The position numbers and the translations under genes were made by a program. From Saussurea involucrata (Eukaryota; Streptophyta; Magnoliopsida; Asterales; Asteraceae): a stretch of 64,000 nucleotides of DNA. Under the pieces are notes generated by a model that saw only the letters and a program-made list of their open reading frames with translations, made no database searches and was not told the origin of the DNA. Positions 1 to 12,509 of the stretch are shown piece by piece. Within the stretch, counting starts at the first letter, position 1, and the number at the start of each line of letters is the position of its first letter. The DNA is taken from the NCBI GenBank assembly GCA_033807775.1, contig CM066317.1:32739870-32803869 (forward strand), read 5' to 3'.

Positions 1-2190
1 AGCTCAAACACGAACATCCTAGCTAGCTCTTTTATAACCCGAGTCCTTTCTTAGACACGACACATTTTCTTACAGACTGGTATAGTCTACACTCACTCCG
101 CTTGTGTTACACACCATGTCCTTCTACGGACCCTCCTCGCCTCGTAAATAGAACGCCTATTCAACAACAGCAGTCTCTTACTAATTTAACACCTCTTCAA
201 GATATTCTATCAACTTACACTCATCTGGTTTGAGTCTTCGGCCTCAGCCAACATACACCGTTGCCGACTTCAACAACAAAAGACAACTCTTAACTACTTC
301 CTTAACCTATCCTTTAACATGAGTTCCTTACGGGACCTATTCCTCCCTACACATCATAGTTAACTTTATAATCCGTCGCCCCCATTTCGAAACTTACTCA
401 TGTAACATCAATATTACAAGCTCCCTTCGAATTTCATGACCCACATCGTGGACCTTTCATTCCTGCCTCACAGCACTACTCATAAATAGTTGCTAAAACC
501 AATACCTTGATGACTCCTAGTCCTTCCTCCGGGCACCATCGCCCCTATGCAACTGTGTTCTCAGTCATCGAGCAAAGGTACAGACCCTCATACACCTGAC
601 ACTAAAATCCATTCTCGACTCTTCCAAGGTCCAACTCTCCTCTTAAACCCATATACCAAAGCTACATACGTTCTCCCTTGACTTGATCAACTCCTCTCCG
701 CTCTCGGAATTCTTCCTTAGCTTAAGACGTAATACCCTACGACCTAGTGGGTTCATAGCCTTCATGCATGACAATACAGTAAATAAATCCTTTTACACAT
801 TTTATCATTTTAAAATAAACCACGTTTGGGAAAACACTTGGGTACACATGACCCCATCACTCTTATAACTTCAACGCCCTGCACAACGATTCGAGAATCG
901 TTTGCATGCATCCTCTCGTGAACCTCAATCTTGCTCAATCCGAACAATGTTATTACGATAGTAATATATTGCATGAAAATCTTTTCGTATGAGACCATTC
1001 TGAAAGAATTACCGACACAAAGTAAACCAATCGGTTCTCACACTCAATTGTATGATATCAAAAGGTCAATAAGCATTTTGGTACAAGTGAATTGCAGGTA
1101 ACCATTTTCTTGACCATTTTTGTAACAATTTAACTTATCATTAAAAGTGTGGAATACTTTGCAAATCGTTAAGCCCAAAATTTCAATGTGCGACGTAACT
1201 GAAATCGCTTTTTCTTTAAACGTGTACTCGTACAAGCTGACTCATTTTGTTCAAAGTTGACAGTTATGTTTTTATTTTGAATCGTGAAAATTTCATGTTA
1301 CATAAAAGAACGCTATGCATGCGACTCTATTTGCAATAGAAGGCTACTCACTCAACAAGGTCAACCGCTTACTCACGCAGCTTATCCTTGATACCCCACT
1401 TACGACCAAGGGTCGCTCCCTCAATCAAGCACTAACTTGATGTACATGCGTTCCACATCTCACTTACTCAACCATTTCACACTATTTTCGCTTTGATCGA
1501 CTATCTCACTTTCTACTTCTACATGCTTTCAATTCACTATAAGTATCTTATTCCATTTGTCCTGCCAATGAAAAGCTCGACTAAAAGTCAGGGCTCCATT
1601 GATACTTTCAAGGTTTTGACACTGTTCTATCTTACCATCCCAACTGATCTATCCCATGATTCTATAACTAGGACTCTCCCGAAACTGGAGTCTTACTCAA
1701 ACTCAAACAATCATCCTCTCTGAATCCACGAAGAGCTACCTCTAGACGACTCATTACATTCTTTACAACGTTTCTTCTCTACGATGTCTACATACATCAC
1801 ATCATAATGACTCTTAATCTACACTTCCCCAAGCAATGGAGCTCGGTCTATCCCTCAGGGATCTTGCTGACCTATTCCTCAGCGTTCTCCCAGCCATAGC
1901 GCTAAACTGAAAGAAACCGATAGTTAATCCTTACTAGACGTGACACAACAAATTTGCTATAAGTAAGATATTGTAAGCACGCACATGTACCTGTAAGTTC
2001 GTAATTACACTAGCCAGGTGTAATCCCAAACTTACCTTACACATTTGTCCTTGGCACCTTATTCCTAAGCGCATACATAGTGATCGTTCCTAGAGGCAAT
2101 CCTATGTCTCGGCTGTGTTCCTCATCTTACAGTTTAAGTTTAGGCCCTATTGGTCAACTAAATCCCTTAAACTAAGGCTCTGATACCATT
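1..2190 (-). mobile_element. Gypsy element G0, 5' internal region (partial)
   Basis: Read on the minus strand this follows the LTR at 2191-3930 and starts with a Met-tRNA primer site. It has the leader seen in the other gypsy elements here, including the inverted repeat ATTACAC/GTGTAAT at 2004-2024. Beyond the leader I see no reading frame longer than about 80 codons and no Gag or Pol motif, so it is a non-coding derivative or a heavily decayed copy. The rest of the element lies left of the window. Confidence 0.6.
2177..2188 (-). other. Primer binding site of G0
   Basis: On the minus strand this reads TGGTATCAGAGC, complementary to the 3' end of plant initiator-Met tRNA, two bases after the LTR end, as in G1 and G2. 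Confidence 0.85.
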
Positions 2191-3930
2191 TCTAACGTCC
2201 CAAATTCATAACATGCATTGCTAACGGATAAGCATTCAGATTTGATAGATAATCCTGTCTTTACATCATCCATAAATCATACTAAACAAAACTGACAGCG
2301 GAAGTCTATAAATTCCACAGCCGAGAGCTATTCTATAGTCATCATAGCCAAAACTTGAAGTTACTCTAAGCTTCAAGTCCTTCTTATCGCCTCCTAGTTC
2401 TTACTTGAAGAACCCTTAACATGCTTACCTGAAAATGGTTTAGTTTTGAAAGCGAGGGTTAGACCAGAAAGGTCTAGTGAATTCCCTCCGAAAACAACAT
2501 GTACACAGTATAAAATCGTTTATAAAAATATCATCGTAAACCTTAACATAACATCAGGCATGGTACTACACTGTATATAGGATCACATAAACATTCTGCG
2601 ATCGGGGCCCATTGGGTTACCCTCTCGCCCTCAACCGGAGCCTACGCAAACTCCCTTTCCCGGAGCTTACGCAGATCCCCTTTCTACTCGAAATAGGAGG
2701 AAACGAATTCCAACCTACCAGTCTGTCATACATATCCAAGGGATCATCAGATCCCGAGGATCTATCTCTGATCCCACAGTGTAGACCGACTCCACATAGC
2801 ACATCATTCATTTCATAAAACATGCAACCTTAAATCCTTTAAATCATCATTCTCATTTCATCATATCAATAATAAGCTTTCTTAAGTAAAACATGTAGTT
2901 CATGGAAAAACATGCGTGACAGTTATAAACAGTTCATGCTCGTAAATGAAACCATAATCAGTTAGAAACATTTAACACTTTACGTCGTAAAAGGGTTTAG
3001 GGAACTCACCTTGCTTGACGTACAACGCACTTCTTAGATACCTCCAAGCTAAACCACACGAACACCTAAGGCATTAGATTCGAATCAGATTAAACGGCTC
3101 GACCTACTGTCCAACACACACTTGTCCGGATACCAACTTGTCCGGATACCATACTTATCCGAATGCCATACTTGTCCGGATACCATACTTGTCCGGATGC
3201 CATACTTGTCCGGATGCCATACTTGTCCGGATACCATACTTGTCCGGATGCCATACTTGTCCGGATACCACACCCGGTAACTCGATCTACCCGGAAAAAC
3301 ACCCACCCGGAAACTACCATAGAGCTTTACCCGGAAACTAGCATCCGTATCCGGAAACCACCATATCATCATGAACTGAAGGTGTCCGGGTACGGCTGCT
3401 GTCCGAAAATAAATTTCTTAAAAGTGATTTCTAACCCGATTTTAGCCATTAGTTGATTAGATAACCATAAGGGTTCATCCACCAACCCCAAACACCCAAT
3501 TAATCCCACTTTAATCTCTTAAAATCGATTCATTAAGACAAAACCCATAAAACTTCATTTTTAAGGAAAATGGTGAAACTCAAGAAATCATCAACATCAG
3601 TCCTAAGGATTCATAACAATAAGAAGGAGAAGCATTATCCTAATTAGATGAACGAATTGGGATGCAATACCTTTGCAGATTTTAGCTTGATTCTTCCTTT
3701 CTCTAGATTTCTCTTCAAACCTTTCTTTCTCTTCTTCCTTCTTCCTTAGCCGCCACCACCAAGAGCACACACACACAATCACACTACTGATTTCAGCAAT
3801 TGGAGGCTGCCCTAGGGATTGGTGTCCTTAAATACATTTCACAAAATTGCTATCAAGTCCCTCAAGTTAACTTTCATTTCTTCCACTTTGACCACTAACT
3901 CTAAAACCCACTAGAATTTGGGTTGTTACA
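2191..3930 (-). repeat. G0 LTR, minus orientation
   Basis: A 1.74-kb LTR read right to left. It begins TGTAACAACCC at 3930 and ends next to the primer site at 2191, where the expected terminal ACA reads AGA. It contains a U3 array of TCCGGATACC motifs (3121-3285), a consensus splice donor AAGGTGAGT at about 3012-3004 and the stem-loop TAGACC/GGTCTA at 2460-2476 near its 3' end. All three recur in the other gypsy LTRs of this window. Only this LTR is visible, so divergence from its partner cannot be judged. Confidence 0.8.
3121..3285 (-). repeat. 17-bp tandem repeats with TCCGGA core
   Basis: About nine near-perfect units of ACTTGTCCGGATACCAT (variants with TGCCAT), period 17 bp, inside the U3 part of the G0 LTR. 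Each unit has the palindrome TCCGGA. Short open frames run through the array in several frames because 17 is not a multiple of three; they are not genes. Confidence 0.85.
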
Positions 3931-5808
3931 GTATTTCTCAATCCTTTCTGCTTTGCATTCTAATTTTAGGTCTAATGTGAGAGAGACTGTTGTGAGTTAT
4001 TCATCTGGAAAGAAATAGGGGACTGGGTGTGTGTTCTCCTTCTGTGTGGGGTGAAATTGATGGGGTTAGATACTAAGTTAATTGCTAATAACTATTCCAT
4101 ATGCTTATGTTTAACATCGAAAAAGATTTATGCATAAAAGGAAGTCGGTTAAGTCGAAATCATTTCTGAGTTCGAAAAGATCCGGAATGGTATAAATATT
4201 TTAACTGGATCCGGAATTTATAAAAAGAGAATTGTTCCGGAATGTTAAATGGATCCGGAATGGTTCGAGTTTTAAGGTGGAGTCCGGAATTGTTAATTAA
4301 TAAAGGGATCCGGAACTGTTGATTTAGGATCCGGAACTTACAAGATGATCCGGAATGTAACTTCTAGTTGGGCCTTGTTTGCTTACAATCCGGAACTGCC
4401 ATCGGGGATCCGGAATCCAACAAGTCCGGAATGTGGGCTGCATCTGGAACAGTCCCGGAATTAGATTTGTAGTCCCGGAAGTTGTAGTTAGTGGACCTGA
4501 AAATATGGGCCAACATTTAATTAATTTGGGTCGGTGGGTTTTAATGAACTTGGGTCGTGGAATCTCATTAATTAATTCAAATTCGTTTTAGTTAAGTGGG
4601 CCGTAGATTTTTAAAAGGCAAGGTCCGGTGTGGCGAATTAATTTTAGGACCAGAATTCAATTTTTAGTTATTGGGCTTCGATGTTGTTTATTATGGGTTT
4701 CGATATTTTTAGTTAATTGGGCTCCGATATATATATTAACGTGGGCCGAATTCGGTATAATTTAATTAGTTATGGGCTTCGGTATAATTTAATTAGTTTT
4801 AGGTTCCGATATGGTTTTAAACGAGTTCCGGAAATATTTGAAAGTGGGATTCGGAAATTAGTGTGCGGGCCAATTGTATCTGGAACCCGGATATTTTAGG
4901 CTGAGACTTTCAAGGTAGTAAAGCTCAGTAAAATCCAGTGTGTCTTACCTGGTATGTGTGTTGGGTTAAATTGTAGGTGCGAGTAGAGACGATTCGTGCG
5001 AGTAATAATTTCTAATCAGGATTTCAGGTGAGTCTTTCTAAACCTAAATTGTATACAAGTGTGTTTAATGGTTATTATCAAACTGTGCGCTTTTCAACTG
5101 TTCTATTTCAAATGAAGAATAAGTGTGTGGCATGGTTATTATCTAACAATGTGCTTTTCAACTGCTTCTATTTCAAAGCAAAGATTAATTGTGTGGTTTA
5201 TGTGTGATTTATATGTGTGTGACCATGCTCTGGCTTTGGTGTGAAATGGGGGTGTGTCCCATAATAATTATATATGTGAATTTGTTTCATATATGGGCGG
5301 TGTGTGCCCTATTGCGCTGTCACGGTGTGTGTGACTATAGCGTGTGTGTGTGTGTGTGCCTTATTGCGCTGTCACGGTGTGTGTGACTATAGCGTATGCC
5401 AGTAGCATGTGTCAATGTGTGCATATCATCTTAGTGTGCTTGTTATGATTGGTATAAATGCTTTCATAACTGATTTTATAAACTGAGATATTTTTGTGTG
5501 ACTTGGTGTGGAGGGAACTCACTAAACCTCATGGTCTAACCTCGCTTTTCAAAACTAAAACCTTTTCAGGTAAGCAGGTAGCCGAGAGCACGTTTAGAGG
5601 GTTGGCAAGACGTGGGTCGGAGCTTGCGTTTAGAAGGAGTAGAAGAATTTCCTTTTTATGTCTAGTTAGATTTCTCAGCTGTATTTAGGGTTATTTCCGC
5701 GAACCCTGTGTTGTAAAATCTGGATAGTGTGACCATGTTTAGCCGTTTTTGGCGTTATGAATTAAAGAGGTAACTTCTAACTTGTATGTTTAGTTTTGGG
5801 TTGTTACA
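3931..5808 (+). repeat. Gypsy LTR fragment, plus orientation
   Basis: Ends in GGGTTGTTACA at 5808. It carries the LTR signatures seen elsewhere here: a cluster of about a dozen TCCGGAA(T/C) motifs at 4180-4480, a splice donor CAGGTGAGT at 5025-5033, and CTCACTAAACCTCATGGTCTA near the end (5519-5538). No start is visible because G0 appears to have inserted into it at 3930/3931, so its 5' part would lie beyond G0. A (TG)n run sits at about 5343-5357. No coding sequence. Confidence 0.6.
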
Positions 5809-5893
5809 GAAGAATATGGGGATTTAAGCTATAATTTTGCTTCAACAGCTTTTCTAAATTTATCTCCAAAATGGAGAAGAATCCTATTATTTA

Positions 5894-6245
5894 GAGCATC
5901 TCCAACAACTTCCCCAAAATTTCTCCAAAATGGAGAACCAAAAGTCAAAATCTCTAAAAAAATTGCATTCATCTCTAACAGATTCCCCATTTTAGAGAAA
6001 CTAACAATGATTATAATATTAAAATATTATTTCTCTCTCCAAATATTTATTTTCAAAAAATTCTATTGGCGCTCTCATCTAGTAATCACTTTTGGGGTTA
6101 TCTCCATATATGGAGAAAAACTCTTTCTCTCTCCTACCTTCTCCATTTTGGAGATAGTTTTGAGGAAGTTGTTGGAGCAAAATTTTAGCTCAAAATCCCT
6201 ATATTCTCCATTTTCTCCAAAAGGGGAAAGCTGTTGGAGATGCAC
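5894..6245. mobile_element. PIF/Harbinger-like MITE
   Basis: A 352-bp non-coding element with terminal inverted repeats GAGCATCTCCAACA / TGTTGGAGATGCAC, flanked on both sides by TTA (5891-5893 and 6246-6248). The TTA duplication and GAGCATCTCC ends are typical of plant Tourist/Harbinger MITEs. The interior is built from CTCCAAAATGGAG-type palindromes. The preceding 80 bases (5809-5890) contain a decayed piece of similar sequence. Confidence 0.8.
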
Positions 6246-6260
6246 TTAGACTCTTCTAAG

Positions 6261-6584
6261 GACATGAGTACCGGTAGCGGGTACAGGAGCGGGTAAGGTG
6301 AGGTGGCACAGCGGGTAAGGAGGGGTTGGATCGGGTAGCCATAAGAGGGGGGGGGTAGGGGAGCGGGTAAGGGAGCGGGTTTGTGAACCCGGTGAACCCG
6401 AGGGGGGTGTGTGAGAGGAGGGTGGGTGTGGGGATAGGTAGCGGGTAAGGGTTTGTGTGTATTGGGTAGTATTGGGTTCGGTGTGTAGGCGGTACTCCAC
6501 TTTTGGGTAAGGAGGGTAGGAAAGAGAAAAGTTGATGTGGCGTTGAGGTGGCAACTGAGTTCATTGGGTACCGGTACTCATGGC
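6261..6584. mobile_element. G-rich 324-bp inverted-repeat element
   Basis: Ends are inverted repeats GACATGAGTACCGGTA / TACCGGTACTCATGGC with one mismatch, flanked by CTAAG directly repeated at 6256-6260 and 6585-6589. The interior is strikingly G-rich on the plus strand, with many copies of AGCGGGTA and a run of ten G near 6348. The proline-rich open frames on the opposite strand are compositional. A 5-bp duplication does not identify a superfamily. Confidence 0.65.
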
Positions 6585-6691
6585 CTAAGGGTGTAAATTG
6601 CATTGGAAACATAAAAGTCATTTAAATTGCATTGAAAAATGAAGTCAATCATTACTTTATCATGAAAAGTAATTGAAAATTAGAAACCCTA

Positions 6692-8264
6692 TGATAACTC
6701 TATTTTTAGAGTTATTATTTCCTTGAATTTTCTATTTTATTTCGTCAATTTTAGCCATTCCGCTTCTAAAAACCCCCATTCTTGGAACAATTCTCGAAAA
6801 TGAGCAAAAAGAGTGAACCATAGTCTTTAATAAATTATTTGGTGGAATTTGGGTGTTTTTCACGATTTATCCTGCAGTGACCACTGTTGTGCCCACTCCG
6901 GTTGCCCACTATTCGAGCAGAGCAAGAAGATAAAAGAAACTAGTAGTTGGGATGCAACTATTCTGGAGTTTAGAAGGTTCAAATGGCAAGCAAATATGGG
7001 CTGGAGATGTACAAAGTAGTTTCCTTGAAAATGACAACAAGTACACCTTCTTGTACTTAGAGATTGACTTGGAAAAGGATCTATTAGGTAAAAGGATTAT
7101 CCAAAGTGCTGATTTCTGCCATAGTACTGCAGTCTTTACCCATTAAATAAACCCACTTCTTTGGGTAAAACCCAACTCTTTCTCCTAGTATATAAAGGAG
7201 CACTTGGGTGCCATTTATTGCATGCAATCTTATGCTTGGCTTAGTCTTAAATTCTCTCAACTACCACATTAAGTGTTAGTCTTTCATTTACTGCAGTAAC
7301 TAGCTTTAATTTTCTGTATTTTACTTTCTTAGTTTAAGTTGTAGTTCGAAGTACACAGTGACAGGGACGAATTCTCGTTCCCCACTGTGAGTTCTATTCA
7401 AGTCACTTTCAATTTAATTATGTGCAACTTCTACTCTCTTGTTTTCTTTACTTTAATTATGGGCTAAACATCCTTTGGGATGTAGGAAGGAGAAGTACCT
7501 GGATTTTATTAAAAATGCTTGAGTAATCTTTATACTTAGAATATTTGTTGTTTTGGTAATTCATTCTCGATATTTACCCAAGGATGCGAACAAGCCGATC
7601 ACTTGCAAGGATCTAAAGTCTAGTTCTTAACTTAGAAATAAGTAGAACGTAGTGACACGAGCTTGAATGATGCTAGGGGATTCGAAAGAATTCTTATGAC
7701 ACTTACGAAAGTGAGGTCGGCACAGTGAGCAAATCTCAACCCACTGGAGTAGTAGGCAAGCTAATTTGTGTATTAAAAACACTTAGAGTATTTGTCTCTA
7801 CACATTCCATCGAGACTTGAAAAGGTCCATTTTTGAGATTGCCATTGACAAAACAATAAATACTAAGAGTATGGGATTTTTATCTAACGGTGTGAGTATT
7901 TTGTAATCGGGCTTTTCTAGCGAAAATGCCTACCTCGAATACAAGGACCACTTTTAGGACCGAGTATTTAGTATAAAATCTAGGGAAAATCTAACCTCCA
8001 TTCCTCCTTTTAATCTTAGTAAAATCGTAAAAGTAACTCTTTCGCCAACCAAACCAAAGTATTATTTTCCTCTCTAATTGAAACTTGTAAAAGGAGCTCA
8101 TAAGAACCGTTTTGTCTTGATTGTCCCGTCTCTGTGGATTCGATTCTGGTATTTTACCAACTATTACTTGTTGTGACGATCATAGTGGACAGTGTACACT
8201 TGCACTTCCCACTGTGGACAGTTTGCAACCCACTGTGATTAAAACACATATTTCGCACGTAACA
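6692..8264 (+). repeat. Solo LTR 1
   Basis: Starts TGATAACTC, ends GCACGTAACA, and is flanked by a perfect 5-bp duplication CCCTA (6687-6691 and 8265-8269), so it is a complete solo LTR left by LTR-LTR recombination. A second copy of the same family lies at 10292-11888. Near the 3' end the GTCCCGTCTCTGTGGATTCG stretch resembles LTRs of the plant Athila/Tat gypsy branch; that placement is an inference. The short frame at 6952-7146 is not a gene. Confidence 0.9.
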
Positions 8265-8282
8265 CCCTACTTGACACCCTAA

Positions 8283-9146
8283 AAGCATATCCAATGGAGG
8301 TTCTTATAAGAGCATCTCCAACAGGTTTGTTATAATTTTTCTAAACTAGAAAATCAAAAGTTAAAATATCTAAATAGAGTTACATTCATCTCCAACAGAT
8401 TCTCTATTTTAGAGATTTTAACATAAGTTATATTAATATAATATTCTCTAATTTATCTTTTCAATACACTTAAAAAAACTTAATATAAAATGATAAAAGT
8501 TTAATGTCATTGGTGGGATTGAATAAAATAATATTTCTCTCTCCTATTTAGAGAATTATAGAGAATTCTCTATATTTAGAGATTTTTTCATGAATCTCTA
8601 TTTTAGCAAACAAGATAGCAATGTTGTTGGAGAAGAATAGCAAACAAAAAAACTCATTTTTTCTATTTTAGCAATGCTGTTGAAGATGCTCTAAGAACCT
8701 TGTTTTTACATTTTTGGTTGTCAACTCATCTCCAACTCATCAAATTAAGAGCATCTCTAATGGAGGTTCTTGTGAGGGCATCTCCAATAGAGGTTCTTAT
8801 AAGAACCTCCTTATTACTCTTTTTATTGTCAACCCATCTCCAACTCATCAAATTAAGAAATCTCTTAAATTTCCACAATAGTAGTTCTTATAACAACCTC
8901 ATTTTTTGGGTCCCATTGATTCTTTCAACATCAATAATAATTAAATAAGTTATTTTAATAATTATAAAGTAACAAAATAAAATAAAAAATAAGGAAAATA
9001 TCACTTCTCACAAACTTCATGGCAAGAACCAATGTTCTTATTTAAGAACCAAAAGAAGTTTGAGTTCTAATAAGAATTCTCCACAATAGTAGTTCCTACA
9101 AGACATTGCACTTTTTGCTTGTAAAAACCTTGCATTGGAGATGTTC
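8283..9146. mobile_element. Composite MITE with nested copies
   Basis: Outer element ends AAGCATATCCAATGGAGG and CATTGGAGATGTTC, flanked by TAA (8280-8282, 9147-9149). It is split by a second MITE at 8310-8691. Two further left-end copies (starting GAGCATCTCTAATGGAGG near 8754 and GGCATCTCCAATAGAGG near 8778) show repeated insertion of the same family into its own end. The interior is AT-rich and non-coding. Confidence 0.7.
8310..8691. mobile_element. Nested PIF/Harbinger-like MITE
   Basis: A 382-bp element with ends GAGCATCTCCAACAG and TGTTGAAGATGCTC, flanked by TAA (8307-8309 and 8692-8694), sitting inside the MITE at 8283-9146. Related in ends but not in interior to the one at 5894-6245. 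Confidence 0.8.
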
Positions 9147-9149
9147 TAA

Positions 9150-9613
9150 CAGCAGCTATGCTAAAGTTTTCTAAAATAAAGTAAAAAAATTTAAAACTTC
9201 TAAAAAAAATTGCATCCAACTCCAATAGTTATGCTATTTTAGCAACTCTAGTATTTATTATCTTATTAAACTTTTCAATTTATTTAAAATATTTTATTAA
9301 AATATTCAATATATGGAAAGTTGGGAGTAAAAAGTTAGCTTTTTGAGGGTAATGATTAGTTTTGGAGGCAAACCATCTATTTAGGGGGCATTTGGTAAGT
9401 TTTAAGGAATGAAAATGGGATTGATAATGATAATAAAGTGGAATGGGAATCCTTATTTTCAATCCATTATATTATATTACTTACCATTCTTTCATTACTA
9501 AAAAAAGAAAAATGAAAAAAAAGACGGTGAGAAGACTGTGAAGGAATATGTCCTTAATCAAGATGACAATCACTAAACATAGAATGGGATTAATAATGGA
9601 GATTAAATAATCC
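9150..9613. repeat. MITE remnants
   Basis: 9150-9260 resembles another truncated member of the GAGCATCTCC group. From about 9383 a new element appears to start with GGGGGCATTTGGTAAG, a hAT-MITE-like end, and is interrupted at 9614 by copia element C1. No coding sequence is seen. Confidence 0.4.
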
Positions 9614-10187
9614 TGTTAAGTTAGATGATCATAATGTTTTGCTAGAAACCAATTATGATATATGGGCCAATTTATATTGGATCATTACTAATACAACCGG
9701 GTCCTATAAGGTCACACACAATAGAGTAATGAAGAAGATCAAATAACACGGGCCCATAGTGGGCTTGAGGTGTTAGGTGCTAAAAGGGCTTTTAGGGATT
9801 ATTTAATTTAGGTAACTAGTGTATTATAATGGTTATAAATACACTTGATTACCAAAGGAATTACACACACCAATTCTTTTCATTGTTATTTGAAAAGAAA
9901 GAATCCCTAATTCCCCCCATATTGTTTCCGCCCACCCTAACTAGACAAAAAGTTCACCTTCTTGTCCCGTTCTAGCAAACGTCACAAGGCGATCTTGGTT
10001 CGTTCTCGTGTGGAGCAAATAGAGGAATCACACTTGAGGTTCTTTCTCCAAAACAATTCGTAATCTCGCATCTAAGGTACATTGCTTATTACTTAAGATT
10101 CAAAGTTAATATATGCACATGATTTTGGTTGGATGTCAAAAGAAAATCGTTTTCTGAAATTCCGCTTTTTGCATCCAAATTATAACA
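9614..10187 (+). repeat. Copia element C1, 5' LTR
   Basis: A 574-bp LTR starting TGTTAAGTTAGATG and ending TTATAACA, one base before the Met-tRNA primer site. The 5 bases before it are AATCC. Its 3' partner is not found in the window: C1 was broken in its reverse-transcriptase region by C2 at 19138. Confidence 0.8.
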
Positions 10188-10188
10188 G

Positions 10189-10200
10189 TGGTATCAGAGC
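10189..10200 (+). other. C1 primer binding site
   Basis: TGGTATCAGAGC follows the LTR end after one base. This is the standard initiator-Met tRNA primer site of plant Ty1/copia elements. Confidence 0.85.
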
Positions 10201-10291
10201 CGGTTGCAATATATTAATTTTGATCTACAATGATGTTCTTAAATTCTTGGTATTTAAGAATTTTGTTTTGTGGTCTTTGTTTTAATACATG

Positions 10292-11888
10292 TGATAACTC
10301 TATTTTTAGAGTTATTATTTCCTTTTATTTTTATTTTATTTTGTCAAATTTTAGCCATTTCACTTCTCAAAACCCCCATTCTTGGTAATATTCTGAAAAA
10401 TGAGCAAAAAGAGTGGACCATAGTTTTTATAAATCATTTGGTGGAGTTTTGTTGCTTTTTCACGAAATACCTGCAGTGACTTGCGGAGTGCCCACTCCGG
10501 ATCCCACTGGCGAGCTAAGAAGAAGACAAAGAAAAATCAACTCTTAGCTTGGAAGCAAAATCCTGGAGAATAGAAGACTCTAATGGCAGAGGCATGGGAT
10601 GGATAGTACAAACATGTTCCCTACAAGATGGCAAAAAGAATTGTTTAATAACACCCATGGTACTTTAAGTGGACTTTTTGGAAAAGGTGAAGAAACCTTG
10701 GGGTAAAAGAGCTACAAACTTGTGGATGGAAGAGTTACTCATGGAAGCTGAATTTTATGCCTTCCACTTCAGTTTTTTAGCCTCTAGATTTTACCCATCT
10801 TTTGTTGGTCCATCTTTTCCTCTTAGTATAAAAAGAGGTGTTGGGTGCCATTTAATTCATATCTCATCTACCACATTTAGTGCAAGTTTAGTTGTAGTTG
10901 TTAGCTTAGAATTTACTGCAGTAGCTCTCTAATTTTCTGTATTTCAATCTGTATTGTAATCGTTAATTTCAAGTAGTTAGTGGCAGTGACGTACTCTCGT
11001 TCCCCACTGCTGTTTTAATCAAAGTCACTTTCAGTTTACTTATGTGTATCTTCTCTTCTCTTGTTTTCTTTATTTCGGTAATTATGGGCTAAGCATCCTT
11101 TGGGATGTAGGAAGGAGAAGTATCTGGATTTTATGAAAAATGCTTGAGTAATCTTTATACTTGGAATATTTATTGTTTTGGTCATTCACTCTCGATTATT
11201 GCCCAATGATGCGAACAAGCCGATCACTTGTAAGGATCTAAAGTCTAGTTCTCGACTCAGAAATGAGTAGAACGCAGTGACACGAGCTTGGATGATGCTA
11301 GGGAATTCGAAAGAATTCTTATGACACTTGCGAAAGTGAGGTCGACACAGTGAGCTAATCTCAACCCACTGGAGTAGTAGGCAAGCTAGTTGGTGTATAA
11401 AAACACTTAGAGTATTTGTCTCTACACATTCCATCGAGGCCTGAAAAGGTCCATTTTGAGATTACCATTGACAAAACAATAAGTACTAAGAGTATGGAAT
11501 TTTTACTTAAAGGTGTGAGTATTTTGTAACCGGGCTTTTCTAGCGAGAATGTCCACTTCAAGTACGAGGATCACTTTTGGGATCAGGTATTTAATATAAA
11601 ATTTAGGGAAAATCTAACCTACATTCCTTCTTTTAAATCTTAAGTAAAATCGTTAAAATAACGTTTCACCAAACAAACCAAAATATTGCTTCTTCTGTAA
11701 TTGAAACTTGTAAAAGGAAGCTCATGAAAACCGTATTGTCTTGATTGCCCAGTCCCTGTGGATACGATTCTGGTATTTTACCAACTATTACTTGCTGTGA
11801 CGATCATAGTGGCCAGTGTACACTTGCGCATCCCACTGTGGACAGTTTGCAACCCAATGCAATTAAATCACATATTTTGCACGTACCA
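10292..11888 (+). repeat. Solo LTR 2 (nested in C1)
   Basis: Same family as the solo LTR at 6692-8264 (start TGATAACTC, end GCACGTACCA), with a perfect 5-bp duplication ACATG at 10287-10291 and 11889-11893. It inserted into the C1 leader and then lost its body by recombination. The flanks 10201-10291 and 11889-12509 are untranslated C1 leader with no frame of note. Confidence 0.9.
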
Positions 11889-12509
11889 ACATGTTCCTGG
11901 TATTGATTTTGTTTCAATTAATTTATGTATGTATATTCAAGTTTTGTTTAACTTTTACGGATTAATAGAAGTCAAACTATTTTAAACATGTATTGAAAAT
12001 TTGTCACAAAATATGTTTTGAGTATCTTACTCATATTCTATTTATATATGAAATAAAATAAAGAAAAAAAGGAAGATTTTTTTTCTTCCACACCTTAATG
12101 TTGTATGTTGGTAAGATTTTATTTAAGGAAATTAAATAATATATGACATCTTCTTTCATATTGATTCCTTTTAGAATTAATTCCTTTTATAAAATCATTT
12201 TGAATTCTTTCCATGATTACTTGAAATTAATTAAGTTAAGTTAGTTAATTGGCTAATTTATTTAAACGTGGAAACAATATTAAAAATGTTTTGATATGAT
12301 TGAAAAATTCTTTTATTAGATTAATTTAAATTAGACAAATTATCTAATAAGTTGAAGTATTCTTTTCAATTGCATGCATATAAATATTTGATATTTCATG
12401 TATGAGTAGAATATTTGATATTTACTAAATATAAATCAATAGATTTCGATTTACATTGATTTTTTTTCTAAGTTTATATGTTGTTAGTTTATGAGATTAA
12501 GTTCACAAG

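Noticed and set aside
3085..3456. Overlapping open frames on both strands (Tyr/Pro/Asp-rich repeats)
   Set aside because: They are the 17-bp TCCGGATACC array read in every frame, inside an LTR; no start context or homologue.
6246..6621. Proline-rich frames of 102 and 121 codons
   Set aside because: Compositional result of the G-rich MITE; overlapping frames with no domain.
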